Translations under genes and position numbers: made by a program
Assembly: GCA_038216465.1 (NCBI GenBank)
Contig: JBBQQC010000002.1
Span: 146,946 to 210,945 of the forward strand
Length of the DNA: 64,000 bases
Origin: JACCZX01 sp038216465
GTDB lineage: Bacteria > Pseudomonadota > Gammaproteobacteria > Burkholderiales > Burkholderiaceae_F
Reading direction: 5' to 3'
Notes under the pieces: generated by a model
The model's database searches: none
What the model saw: only the letters and a program-made list of their open reading frames with translations
Told to the model about the DNA's origin: nothing
Shown here: piece after piece, positions 50,245-60,391 of the stretch
Layout: the number at the start of each line of letters is the position of its first letter
Position numbering within the stretch: position 1 is the first letter of the stretch

Positions 50245-51741
50245 TTACTGCCCGCCGGGCAGCGGCGTCGCCAGATACGGGAACGCGGCGCCGAACATCG
50301 CGTCAGTGATCACCGTGCCGTTGTCGGAGTACGCCAGCGAGCCCGACGGCGCGTCGGCCGGAACGCAGCCAAAGGCAGCGGGCATATTCAGCGTACACAA
50401 CACGCCCATCGCGACGCGTACCGTGATGTCGACTATGTCGTCACCCGGCCGGCGTCCATTCGGGAAGCCGGCGTTGTCGCCTGCCAGCACGCCCAACGGA
50501 TTTTGCATTCCCTTCGGCACGGCAGCAATCGAGGTATTCAGGCGCAGCATTTCCGATGCGGTGACATTGGCCGGCTTGTTCAGTCCCGGCACGCCAGTCA
50601 AGAATGCAGTGACCAGATCGGCGCGCGGAAACTTGGTCGGCGCGCGCACGCCCGCCGAACTGAACAGCAACTCGACGAGCGCCGGGAACGTCGGGTTCGT
50701 GACGTAGTCGGCGAATTGGCCATCGTCCTTCGGCTTCGACGAGTTGAACTTGTCCTTGTCCTTCAGGCCGATCACGACTTCGTTGACCAGCGGCATGCCC
50801 AGACGCGATACCTGTACCCACGCCCCGCCTTCCTTTGCCGTCACCGAGTGGCCCGACGGTGGGCTGCCATTCAACAGGCGGCCTTGTCGCAGGCTAGCCG
50901 TGGTCCAGCCGCCGATGACCGGATCTCCGCCTGCGGTCAGGCAGGCGGCGTCCACTTCCAGAATGATGCTGGTGACGTTCTTGTCGGCCAGATCGTCGAC
51001 GCCGCCGCTGGTAGCCAGTGGGTTCAGGTTCAGCAGGTCGAATACTTTGCCGAGCGCAATCACAAAGGGATCTTTGCGTTGGCCCACAAACACCTTGCCG
51101 GGGTTCGCACAGCCCGGAATGTTGATGGTGTGAGTGCTTTGCGCTGCGTACGCTTCATAGGCTGCGACCGAACCGAATGTCTTGGTGCCGATGAAGTCGA
51201 ACGGTTTGACCAGGTCGCGCGCGCCGCCGGCACTGAGTACGGCCTGCCGCGTTCCAGTCCGACGGTCACCGCGTACGACGTCGACTTGATACGTCTCTTT
51301 CAAATTCAATGCGGCGTTACTCGCGGCCGAGATGGTGCCGGCCTGCACCAGCGGAATCGAGATGTTCTTGCCGCCGATCGGCAGTGTGATGTCGGCCAGG
51401 CTGTTCTTGAAACGAAACTGGAACGTGATGTCTTCAACGCCGTTGCCGTTGTTGTCGATATGTATTTCATACAGCGCATTGGCGTCGAGTGAAAAATAAT
51501 TCGGCCCGCCGTAGCCGTCCTGCAATGGCACGTAGTTGGCGACCAGCGTCACGTACCCCGCGCGGCCAGGTTCGTACGAGCGGAACATGTAGAAGTCGGT
51601 GCCGTCGACTTTGGGCGCGGTTGTAATGAACGGGGCTTCGCGATGGCTTGATGCGAGCGCGGGCACGGCAATCGACGCCGTGCCCAGCGCGGTTATTACG
51701 GTTAATGCAAGCGGTGCAATCCGCAGCAGTTTTCTTGACAT
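50245..51741 (-). CDS. DUF4331 family secreted protein, copy 2
   Basis: A 498-residue paralogue of the protein at 21214–22719. The signal peptide (LLRIAPLALTVITALGTASI) ends PALASSHREAP. The family opening SSHREAPFIT-x-xP-x-VDGTDFYMFRSYE follows, with IHIDNNGNGVEDITFQF as the Ca2+-loop-like motif and conserved VNEVVIGLKDKDKFN, RADLVTAFLTGVPGLNKPAN and GFPNGRRPGDDIVDITVRVAMG stretches. GAGGAGA lies 4–5 bases before the ATG. It heads the leftward DUF4331–lipoprotein–(terminator)–TPR–HupE order. No catalytic motif recognised. Confidence 0.9.
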   Translation of the reverse strand: MSRKLLRIAPLALTVITALGTASIAVPALASSHREAPFITTAPKVDGTDFYMFRSYEPGRAGYVTLVANYVPLQDGYGGPNYFSLDANALYEIHIDNNGNGVEDITFQFRFKNSLADITLPIGGKNISIPLVQAGTISAASNAALNLKETYQVDVVRGDRRTGTRQAVLSAGGARDLVKPFDFIGTKTFGSVAAYEAYAAQSTHTINIPGCANPGKVFVGQRKDPFVIALGKVFDLLNLNPLATSGGVDDLADKNVTSIILEVDAACLTAGGDPVIGGWTTASLRQGRLLNGSPPSGHSVTAKEGGAWVQVSRLGMPLVNEVVIGLKDKDKFNSSKPKDDGQFADYVTNPTFPALVELLFSSAGVRAPTKFPRADLVTAFLTGVPGLNKPANVTASEMLRLNTSIAAVPKGMQNPLGVLAGDNAGFPNGRRPGDDIVDITVRVAMGVLCTLNMPAAFGCVPADAPSGSLAYSDNGTVITDAMFGAAFPYLATPLPGGQ

Positions 51742-51906
51742 GGGTTCTCCTCGGCGTAAGCGGAAGTTCGGACGGAAGTGGTTCCGCCTGCCCCTGATAC
51801 GGTCCTGTTGCCAAGTTGGATGTGACGCCCACCGCGGTGCTGCGACCGCGCGACGTTGCCTGGACGAAAAGCGGCGGCGAACGGCGCGTTGAGCTGGCGC
51901 CGAGGA

Positions 51907-53079
51907 TCAATGGCGCAGGAAATCCGCCAATCGGGCTGCCCCTTGTGCCAGCAGCGTGTCAGACGCGGCGAAGCACCAGCGCAGATAACCTTCGCCCTCG
52001 GGGCCAAATGCGGCGCCCGGCGCCAGTCCAAGTCCCGCTTGGACCACCAGTTGCTTGGCGAGCGCAACGCTGTCATCGCTATACCCGGCGATGCAAAAGA
52101 ACAGATACATGGCGCCGGCCGGTGGGGCGGCTTCGATGCCGGGTATCGCTCGCAGCGCAGAAACGAGCAGGTCGCGTGATGCACGCAACCGCGCGACAGT
52201 CTGCCGGACGTGCGACTCGCCGGCCGTCACCGCGATCAGTCCGCCGCGCTGCACGAAGGGTGGTGCGCAAGAGGTATTGAATTCGATCACCTTGCCGAGC
52301 TGTGCGATAAAGCTTCGCGGCGCGACGATCCAGCCCAGCCGCCAGCCGGTCATGGTCCAGCTCTTTGAAAATGTGTTGGCGCTTATCACACGATCGTCGT
52401 CGCCGATCTGAGAAAGCACGCTCGGAGCATGGCCGTTGATGGTCAGCGCCGGCTCGAACACGATGCGCTCGTACGCATCGTCGCTGACCAGCCAGATCCC
52501 GTGGCGGCGGCAATGCTGGAGCAACTGATCCCATTCGTGCTGCGGCATGGTCCAGCCGGTCGGATTATTCGGCGAGTTGACCAGCACGATGCGCGTGTTG
52601 GCCGTCGCCGCGTCGAGCAGATGCTGCAGATCGAGCGACCACTTGCCCTGGCTGCACGTGAGCGAGACCGGAACGACGTTGGCGCTCATGATGCGTGGCA
52701 TCGCCGTCAAGTTCGGCCACACTGGTGTCACGATTACGACGCGATCACCGGGCTCGATCAGCGCCTGGTCGACCAATGACAGCGCGTGGACACCGGCGCT
52801 GGTGACAGCGATACGGTCGGCATCGATGCGCTCACTTGGCGCGTGCAGCCGATTCGCATACGCCGCCAGCGCTTCGCGCAGTTCGATCAGACCGAGATTG
52901 TGGTTGTAGAAAGTCTCGCCGGCATCGAGCGCCGCTTTGGCGGCGTCACGGATAAACGCGGGTGTGACCTGATCGCCTTCACCAAACCAGAATTTCAGAA
53001 TGTCGGTGCGACCGATGCCCGCATTGGCAACCTCGCGGATGCGCGACGCGGATAAGGCTTCGATGGTTGGACGAATCAC
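51907..53079 (-). CDS. PLP-dependent aminotransferase class I/II
   Basis: A 390-residue fold-type I aminotransferase. VNSPNNPTGWTMPQ marks the aspartate-aminotransferase Asn region, SDDAYERIVFEP the cofactor Asp/Tyr, SANTFSKSWTMTGWRLGW the PLP lysine, and the C-terminal YLRWCFAAS region the substrate Arg (R in LRWCFA). Similar to alpha-aminotransferases acting on aromatic or small amino acids. It lies 52 bases downstream of the Ldh-type dehydrogenase on the same strand, so it could aminate a keto acid from that pathway, but that is inference. Confidence 0.9.
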   Translation of the reverse strand: MIRPTIEALSASRIREVANAGIGRTDILKFWFGEGDQVTPAFIRDAAKAALDAGETFYNHNLGLIELREALAAYANRLHAPSERIDADRIAVTSAGVHALSLVDQALIEPGDRVVIVTPVWPNLTAMPRIMSANVVPVSLTCSQGKWSLDLQHLLDAATANTRIVLVNSPNNPTGWTMPQHEWDQLLQHCRRHGIWLVSDDAYERIVFEPALTINGHAPSVLSQIGDDDRVISANTFSKSWTMTGWRLGWIVAPRSFIAQLGKVIEFNTSCAPPFVQRGGLIAVTAGESHVRQTVARLRASRDLLVSALRAIPGIEAAPPAGAMYLFFCIAGYSDDSVALAKQLVVQAGLGLAPGAAFGPEGEGYLRWCFAASDTLLAQGAARLADFLRH

Positions 53080-53131
53080 GGTGGCTCCGCGGTGCGCTGC
53101 GGCCCCGGAAGCGCCGGATTATCCACGCGCG

Positions 53132-54184
53132 CTACGTCGCCAATGTCTTCGGCATCGGCACCGCCCAGCGTGTCGACCATGGCTCAAGTGCCGGCAGGAT
53201 GTCGGCCTGTAATTCGACGCCGCGCTGCAGCTGCTCCCGTCGGCGCGCAAGGCCGCGTTCGCCCGGCAGCCGCACCGCGTCAAAGCCAGCGCGCGGCGGA
53301 TTATCGCGGCACGCTTGCGCGATCCACTGAGCCTGCCGTGCATAGGAGTCGCGTCCGCCGAAGGCGGCGGGGTCGATCGCCTGCACGAACACGGTAGCGC
53401 CCCAGCCTTGCTTTGCGTCGGCGCGGCCGAAACCCGCCAGCCCTCCGGTCAGCATCTCGACGATCAACGCCAGTGCATAGCCCTTATGCCCGGCGTCGAT
53501 GCCTCCAGTCGGAAGAATCGTTCCAGGCGGCTCGGAGAACAAAACCGCGGGATCATCGGATGCGCGACCGTCCGCCGTCAGCAGCCACGGATGCGCGAGC
53601 CGCTTTCCCTGCTGGTGCAGGCGCGCGGTCATGCCATTGGTCGTCAACGACGCCGACAGATCGATCAGGATTGGATCGCCCTCCGTCGGACATCCAAACG
53701 CGAGCGGATCGGGCGTGAACACTGCGCGCGTGCCGCCATGCGGCGCGACACTCGCTGCGCTCGGATCCGAGCACGAGAGCAGCAGCACGAAGCCACGCTC
53801 TGTTGCGTGCATCAAGTACGCCGCCAGACATGCGATGTGATGACTGCGTCGTATCACGATCGTGCCGGTGCCGCAGCGGCGCGCCCGCTCGATCGCGTCA
53901 TCAACTGCAAGCCGCGTCAGCCAGGGGCCCGGCAGTCGATCGCCGTCCCACAACGCACTGCCGGCGCGCTCTTCGAGCACGCGATGACGCCCGCTCCGGG
54001 TCATCGTTCCAGTGTCGAGTTCGCGTAGGTACGAGGCCAGCAGCGCCAATCCATGCGTGTCGTGCCCGAGGAGATCGCCTTCGAGCAGCACGTCGGCAAC
54101 GACTTCCGCGATATCTCGTTCGAGACCCTCTGCAAGTAGTAGGTCGCGCGCGAAGTCCTGCAACGCTGACGGCGCATAGCGCAT
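53132..54184 (-). CDS. Ldh family (malate/L-lactate/sulfolactate-type) dehydrogenase
   Basis: A 350-residue NAD(P)-dependent oxidoreductase of the Ldh_2 fold, unrelated to Rossmann dehydrogenases. GHDTHGLALLASYLREL near residue 41, the catalytic His region VIRRSHHIACLAAYL and SLTTNGMTA are typical, and AGHKGYALALIVEMLTGGLAG closes the cofactor site. Family members oxidise 2-hydroxyacids or reduce cyclic imino acids. ATG at 54184 is the first ATG; an in-frame GTG at 54220 would overlap the SDR gene. Neighbouring sugar-acid genes make a 2-hydroxyacid the likely substrate. Confidence 0.88.
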   Translation of the reverse strand: MRYAPSALQDFARDLLLAEGLERDIAEVVADVLLEGDLLGHDTHGLALLASYLRELDTGTMTRSGRHRVLEERAGSALWDGDRLPGPWLTRLAVDDAIERARRCGTGTIVIRRSHHIACLAAYLMHATERGFVLLLSCSDPSAASVAPHGGTRAVFTPDPLAFGCPTEGDPILIDLSASLTTNGMTARLHQQGKRLAHPWLLTADGRASDDPAVLFSEPPGTILPTGGIDAGHKGYALALIVEMLTGGLAGFGRADAKQGWGATVFVQAIDPAAFGGRDSYARQAQWIAQACRDNPPRAGFDAVRLPGERGLARRREQLQRGVELQADILPALEPWSTRWAVPMPKTLAT

Positions 54185-54200
54185 CGACACCCCATCTACA

Positions 54201-54947
54201 TTAGTAAACCGCGCGGCCACCGGACAGATCGAACACCGCGCCGGTGGAAAACGAGCAGTCTTCGGTGCAGAGCCAGGTGACCAACGCTGCGATCTCGTCG
54301 ACTTCGCCGAAGCGGCCCATCGGAATTTTGGAGAGCATGAAGTCGATGTGAGTCTGCGTCATCTGCGCGAACATTCCCGTCTTGACCGCGGCCGGCGTGA
54401 CGCAGTTGACGCGTATTCCAGTTTTCGCCAACTCTTTGCCGAGCGACTTAGTGAGTGCAACGACACCGGCCTTCGACGCGCTGTACGCGCTTGCATTCGG
54501 ATTGCCCTCCTTGCCGGCAATCGACGCGATGTTGACGATGCGCCCGTAGTCATTGGCCTGCATGTGCGCGATCAACGCGCGGTCGCACAGAAAAACGCCC
54601 GTCAGATTGATGTCGAGCACCTCTCTCCACGCCGCGATCGGATACTGCAGCACGGTCGTGTTCGGGCCGGTGATGCCGGCGCTGCACACCAGTGCATCGA
54701 TGCGACCCAGCGCCTTGATGCTCGTCTCGCACGCATTGCCGACTTCATCCTCACGCGTCACATCAAGCGTCGCCGTATGCGTATTTCCCCCAAGCGATTG
54801 GGCCGCAGCGCGGAGCGCTGTTGCATCGCGATCCCACAAGCTGACGCGAGCGCTCGAGGCGACCAGCCGCTGTGCGATTGCAAAACCGATTCCGGCCGCG
54901 CCGCCCGTCACGATCGCGCTGCGCCCTCGCATATCCAGCTGATTCAT
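54201..54947 (-). CDS. SDR-family oxidoreductase (sugar/sugar-acid type)
   Basis: A 248-residue classical SDR. TGGAAGIGFAIAQRLV is the cofactor motif, CSAGITGPNT replaces NNAG, IASIAGKEGNPNASAYSASKAG carries Ser, Tyr and Lys, and a C-terminal CSFSTGAVFDLSGG closes it. Similar to L-rhamnose/L-fuconate-type dehydrogenases. The ATG at 54947 has GGAGG about 5 bases upstream. Its gene starts the leftward arm of the divergent locus, 138 bases from the dehydratase. Confidence 0.9.
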   Translation of the reverse strand: MNQLDMRGRSAIVTGGAAGIGFAIAQRLVASSARVSLWDRDATALRAAAQSLGGNTHTATLDVTREDEVGNACETSIKALGRIDALVCSAGITGPNTTVLQYPIAAWREVLDINLTGVFLCDRALIAHMQANDYGRIVNIASIAGKEGNPNASAYSASKAGVVALTKSLGKELAKTGIRVNCVTPAAVKTGMFAQMTQTHIDFMLSKIPMGRFGEVDEIAALVTWLCTEDCSFSTGAVFDLSGGRAVY

Positions 54948-55085
54948 CAAGCCTCCGATTTTTGCAGCGACTATATCCGCAAAATTGGTCAGACCACTTG
55001 ACCGATTTGTTGACCGGCAAGGATGCCCGTGGCTACACTCAGTGCGCCCGTCATACTCTTCTGCTGCAACTCCACGCGTTTTCGA

Positions 55086-56816
55086 ATGCCATTGCGCAAG
55101 CCTCGCCGCAGTCAAGCCTGGTTCGGTCGCCTCGACCGTGACGGCTTCATCTACCGCTCTTGGATGAAGAACCGCGGCATCCCGCACGATCAGTTCGATG
55201 GACGCCCTGTCATCGGTATCTGCAACACCTGGTCGGAGCTGACGCCGTGCAACACGCATTTTCGCGTGCTCGCCGAGCAGGTGCGGCAGGGCGTACTCGA
55301 GGCCGGCGGATTTCCTCTCGAATTCCCGGTGATGTCGCTCGGCGAGACGCTAATGCGCCCGACGACGATGCTGTTTCGAAATCTGGTCAGCATGGACGTC
55401 GAGGAATCGGTTCGTGCCAATCCGCTTGACGGCGTTGTATTGCTGATGGGCTGCGACAAGACGACACCCGCGCTGCTGATGGGCGCTGCGAGTGTCGATC
55501 TGCCAACGATCGGCGTGTCTGGTGGACCGATGCTGTCGGGCAAGTTTCGCGGCGGTGAGTTGGGCTCGGGCACCGGCGTATGGCAAGTGAGCGAAGCGCT
55601 GCGTGCAGGTCAGGTGCCGTACGAAGATTTCGTCGAGATGGAATCGTGCATGCACCGCTCGCACGGTCACTGCATGACGATGGGAACCGCGTCGACCATG
55701 GCATCAATGGTCGAAGCGCTCGGCGTCGGGCTTCCGGGCAACGCGGCGATTCCCGCCGTCGATGCGCGCCGCAACGTGCTGGCGCGCATGGCCGGGCGGC
55801 GCATCGTCGCGATGGTCGAAGAGGATTTTGCGTTGTCGAAAATTCTGACGCGCACCGCGTTCGAGAATGCAATTCGAGTCAATGCCGCGATCGGCGGCTC
55901 GACCAACGCCGTGATCCACCTGCTTGCGCTTGCAGGCCGCGCCGGCGTCGAGCTGTCCCTTGATGATTGGGACAGACTCGGCCACGACCTGCCGTGCCTG
56001 GTCGATCTGCAGCCGTCGGGCCGCTATCTGATGGAAGACTTTTACTACGCGGGCGGGTTGCCGGCGGTGATTCGCGAGCTCGCCCCGGTGCTGAACAAGG
56101 ATGCGCTTACCGCGAACGGGCGCTCCCTATGGCAGAACAACGCCGATGCGCCGCGTTACGACCCGGACGGCAAGCGCGTGATTCGCTCACTCGATGATCC
56201 GTTCCTGCCGCGCGCCGGCATCGCGGTGCTGCGCGGCAACCTGTGCGTTGATGGCGCAGTGATCAAGCCATCGGCAGCTACTCCGGCGCTGATGAAACAT
56301 CGCGGTCGTGCGGTCGTGTTCCAATCCAGCGACGAGTTTCACGCGCGGATCGACGATGACTCGCTCGACGTCGAAGCGGACGACATTCTGGTGCTAAAGA
56401 ACTGCGGGCCGAAAGGTTATCCGGGAATGGCTGAAGTAGGCAACATGCCGCTGCCTGCCAAGCTTCTGCGGCAGGGTGTGACGGACATGGTGCGCATCTC
56501 TGATGCGCGCATGAGCGGCACTGCATACGGCACGGTGGTTCTGCACGCGGCACCCGAAGCTGCCGCGGGCGGCAATCTGGCCCTGGTGCAAAGTGGTGAC
56601 TTCATCGAACTCGATGTGGAGCGGCGCCGGCTGCATCTTGAAGTGAGCGACGACGAGTTGAAACAACGCCGCTCGGCATGGAAAGCGCCGACCGCGCCGA
56701 TGCCACGCGGTTACGTGAAGCTCTACTTCGATCACGTACAGCAAGCCGACAAGGGGGCCGATCTCGACTTCCTGGTCGGCGCCAGCGGGTCGGCGGTACC
56801 GAAAGACAATCATTAG
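55086..56816 (+). CDS. IlvD/Edd-family sugar-acid dehydratase
   Basis: A 576-residue Fe–S dehydratase. Iron–sulfur cysteines are visible as C55 (SELTPCNTH), C123 (LMGCDKTTP) and C196 (SHGHCMTMGTAST), spaced 68 and 73 residues apart as in L-arabinonate dehydratase, which carries a [2Fe-2S] cluster. RRSQAWFGRLDRDGFIYRSW at the start is typical of that branch, not of branched-chain IlvD or phosphogluconate Edd. It dehydrates an aldonate to a 2-keto-3-deoxy acid. An in-frame ATG at 55023 is less likely. The D-hydroxyacid dehydrogenase gene begins at the very next base. Confidence 0.92.
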   Translation: MPLRKPRRSQAWFGRLDRDGFIYRSWMKNRGIPHDQFDGRPVIGICNTWSELTPCNTHFRVLAEQVRQGVLEAGGFPLEFPVMSLGETLMRPTTMLFRNLVSMDVEESVRANPLDGVVLLMGCDKTTPALLMGAASVDLPTIGVSGGPMLSGKFRGGELGSGTGVWQVSEALRAGQVPYEDFVEMESCMHRSHGHCMTMGTASTMASMVEALGVGLPGNAAIPAVDARRNVLARMAGRRIVAMVEEDFALSKILTRTAFENAIRVNAAIGGSTNAVIHLLALAGRAGVELSLDDWDRLGHDLPCLVDLQPSGRYLMEDFYYAGGLPAVIRELAPVLNKDALTANGRSLWQNNADAPRYDPDGKRVIRSLDDPFLPRAGIAVLRGNLCVDGAVIKPSAATPALMKHRGRAVVFQSSDEFHARIDDDSLDVEADDILVLKNCGPKGYPGMAEVGNMPLPAKLLRQGVTDMVRISDARMSGTAYGTVVLHAAPEAAAGGNLALVQSGDFIELDVERRRLHLEVSDDELKQRRSAWKAPTAPMPRGYVKLYFDHVQQADKGADLDFLVGASGSAVPKDNH

Positions 56817-57815
56817 ATGCGTGCGCTGATCACCGACTACGACTTCCCCGACATCGAGCTCGAGCGCGAGGTTTTTCGCACCGGTGGCGTGGACCTCGTA
56901 GAGGCGCAGTGCAAAACCGAAGATGAGGTGATCGACGCCGCGCGCGAGTGCGATGCATTGTTGCTGCAGTACGCACGGGTGACCGACCGTGTGTTGACCG
57001 CGCTGCCGCGCGTCGGATTGGTGAGCCGCTACGGCGCGGGCTTCGACACGATCGATACCGACGCCTGCCGCCGCCACGGCGTATGGGTTGCCAATTCGCC
57101 CGACTACGGAGTCGGCGAAGTTGCAACGCACGCGCTCGCAATGACGCTCGCATTGATTCGCCACTTGGCGCTCTACGATCGTGATGTGCGTGCCGGCAAG
57201 TGGCACTACCTGTCGCCCGGCACGATCCGCCGCGCCAGCGACATGACGGTGGGGCTGCTCGGGCTGGGGCGCATTGGCAAGCGGTATGCAGCGCTGGCGC
57301 GCGATTGTTTTGCGCGTGTTATTGCGTGCGATCCCTACATTATCGATGGTGAGTTTCCGGTCTTCGTCAAACGCGTGACGCAGGAACAATTGTTCGACCA
57401 GGCCGACGTGGTCTCGCTGCATGTACCGCTGAACGACGAAACCCGCGGATTGGTCGGAGCTTCGGAGCTCGCGCGGATGAAGCGGGGCAGCTTCCTGGTG
57501 AATACAGCGCGCGGCGGCATCGTTGACGTTACGGCGGTGCTGGCAGCCCTGGACGACGGCACGCTCGACGGTGCCGGCCTGGATGTTCTGCCCACTGAAC
57601 CGCTCAACGCGGGCGAGGCACTGGCGCGCCATCCGCGCGCGCTGCTGTCGCCGCACGCAGCGTTTTATTCTGCAGCTTCGGAAATCGAACTGCGGCGCAA
57701 GGCGGCGCTCAATATCGTCCAGTGGTCGCAAACTGGGCGGCCGATGTATCCTGTTGTTGAAGGCAAGAAGACCCCGGGGACGAAGAGCCCCAACATCAGG
57801 GTCAACGCAAGATAA
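56817..57815 (+). CDS. D-isomer-specific 2-hydroxyacid dehydrogenase
   Basis: A 332-residue NAD-dependent dehydrogenase. The Rossmann motif is GLLGLGRIGKRYAAL; catalytic Arg is in FLVNTARGGIVD, the Glu in LPTEPLN, and the His in LLSPHAAFYSAAS. The pattern resembles the CtBP-like/hydroxypyruvate reductase group. The ATG follows the dehydratase stop without a gap and without its own ribosome-binding site, implying coupling. Probably reduces a 2-keto acid, or oxidises a 2-hydroxy acid, derived from the imported sugar acid. Confidence 0.9.
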   Translation: MRALITDYDFPDIELEREVFRTGGVDLVEAQCKTEDEVIDAARECDALLLQYARVTDRVLTALPRVGLVSRYGAGFDTIDTDACRRHGVWVANSPDYGVGEVATHALAMTLALIRHLALYDRDVRAGKWHYLSPGTIRRASDMTVGLLGLGRIGKRYAALARDCFARVIACDPYIIDGEFPVFVKRVTQEQLFDQADVVSLHVPLNDETRGLVGASELARMKRGSFLVNTARGGIVDVTAVLAALDDGTLDGAGLDVLPTEPLNAGEALARHPRALLSPHAAFYSAASEIELRRKAALNIVQWSQTGRPMYPVVEGKKTPGTKSPNIRVNAR

Positions 57816-57870
57816 CCGCACCGTCTTAGCCGCTCTACAAGACGACGCACCCGGAGGAGACAACCCGGTC

Positions 57871-58941
<1,071 letters not shown>

Positions 58942-59002
58942 CAGCGCATATTCAAGAACGCAATTTAGGCGAGCGTAGTTTTCAACACCAAGGGAGACAT
59001 CA

Positions 59003-60331
59003 ATGAGTGAATTCAATCGGCGCAAGTTTCTGGAAGGTTCAGCCAGCGTCGCCGCCGCCGCAACATTAGGTTCCAGTGCCACGCTTTTCTCGCCGCTGGC
59101 GAATGCGCAGGCGCTGACGCTGAAGCCCGAAAAAGGCGCCACGCTGCGCGTGCTGCGCTGGAGCCGCTTCGTGCAGGGCGACATCGACGCCTACATGGTC
59201 AACGTCAAGAAGTTCATTGACAAGACGGGCATCCCCGTGCGCGTCGACAACGAGGGCTGGGAGGATGTTCGCCCGAAGGCTGCGGTTGCGGCCAACACCG
59301 GTGCTGGACCCGACATCATCCTGTCGACCAATGATGACGCCAACCTTTATCCGGACAAGCTGCTCGACGTCACTGATGTCGCCGAGTACATCGGCAAAAA
59401 GTATGGTGGTTGGTATCCGGCCGGCGAGGCTTTCCTGAAGCCTGACGGCAAGAAGTGGCTCGGACTTCCGCTCGGCGCCGCCGGCGCGATGATCGTCTAC
59501 CGCGAAAGCATGGTCAAAGCAGCCGGCTTCGACACGTTTCCGAAGGACACCGACACCTTTCTGAAGATGATGAAGGCGCTGCACGCGAAAGGCACGCCGG
59601 GCGGCATGGCGCTCGGCAACGCAACCGGCGACAGCTTGTGGACCAACTGGCTGATCTGGGCCTTCGGGGGAAAACTGGTCGATCAGAACAACAAGGTCGT
59701 GATCGACAGTCCGGAGACACTGAAGGCGCTCGAGTACGGCAAGGAGCTCTACGCGACGTTCATTCCGGGCACGCTGTCGTGGCTCGATCCGAATAACAAC
59801 AAGGCATTTCTCGACGGTCAGATCTCCGTGACCAACAACGGCATTTCGATCTACGTCGCTGCGAAGAACTCGACCGATCCGAAGGTCAAGGAGATGGCAG
59901 CCGATATCCAGCATGCGAACTATCCGATCGGACCGGTTGGCGTGGCGACGGAGTCGCATCTGTTCTTCAACCAGATGATCATGAAGTACACGAAGTATCC
60001 GCAGGCCGCAAAAGAGTTCCTGCGCTTCATGATGGAACAGGAGCAGTTCGAGCCGTGGCTGACGGGCGCGCAGGCGTACGTCGCGACGCCACTCGCTGGT
60101 TACGCGAAGATTCCGGTCTGGACTGCCGACCCGAAAAACACACCGTATCGCGACCCGGTGAAAAACATGCGGCCGGCCGGCTATGCGGGCAAGCTGGGTT
60201 ATGCCTCCGCGGGTGCGGCGGCCGACTTCATCATCCCGAACATGGTTGCGGAAGCGATCAGCGGCTCGAAGACTCCGAAGGAAGCTATGGAGCGCGCGCA
60301 GAAGCGCGCCGAGAGGTACTACAAGGTCTGA
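59003..60331 (+). CDS. Carbohydrate ABC importer binding protein
   Basis: A 442-residue family-1 binding protein. The N-terminus NRRKFLEGSASVAAAATLG looks like a Tat signal (RRKFL), with cleavage near ANAQ. Core features: AAVAANTGAGPDIILSTND, GLPLGAAGAMIVYRESMV and FLDGQISVTNNGISIY. AAGGGAG sits 6–7 bases upstream. A strong hairpin follows in the gap before the first permease. Probably binds a sugar acid or glycoside given the dehydratase context. Confidence 0.92.
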   Translation: MSEFNRRKFLEGSASVAAAATLGSSATLFSPLANAQALTLKPEKGATLRVLRWSRFVQGDIDAYMVNVKKFIDKTGIPVRVDNEGWEDVRPKAAVAANTGAGPDIILSTNDDANLYPDKLLDVTDVAEYIGKKYGGWYPAGEAFLKPDGKKWLGLPLGAAGAMIVYRESMVKAAGFDTFPKDTDTFLKMMKALHAKGTPGGMALGNATGDSLWTNWLIWAFGGKLVDQNNKVVIDSPETLKALEYGKELYATFIPGTLSWLDPNNNKAFLDGQISVTNNGISIYVAAKNSTDPKVKEMAADIQHANYPIGPVGVATESHLFFNQMIMKYTKYPQAAKEFLRFMMEQEQFEPWLTGAQAYVATPLAGYAKIPVWTADPKNTPYRDPVKNMRPAGYAGKLGYASAGAAADFIIPNMVAEAISGSKTPKEAMERAQKRAERYYKV

Positions 60332-60353
60332 CCGATAGCGTTTGCCGTGAATC

Positions 60354-60375
60354 AAGGGCTCGTGCGCGAGCCCTT
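60354..60375 (+). terminator. Hairpin between binding-protein and permease genes
   Basis: AAGGGCTCG (60354–60362) and CGAGCCCTT (60367–60375) form a perfect 9-bp stem with a TGCG loop, 22 bases after the binding-protein stop and 16 bases before the permease ATG at 60392. It is followed by GCGTTTCC, only a weak T-run. Such hairpins often stabilise or attenuate so that binding protein is made in excess over the permeases. Confidence 0.65.
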
Positions 60376-60391
60376 GCGTTTCCTTGGCGCG

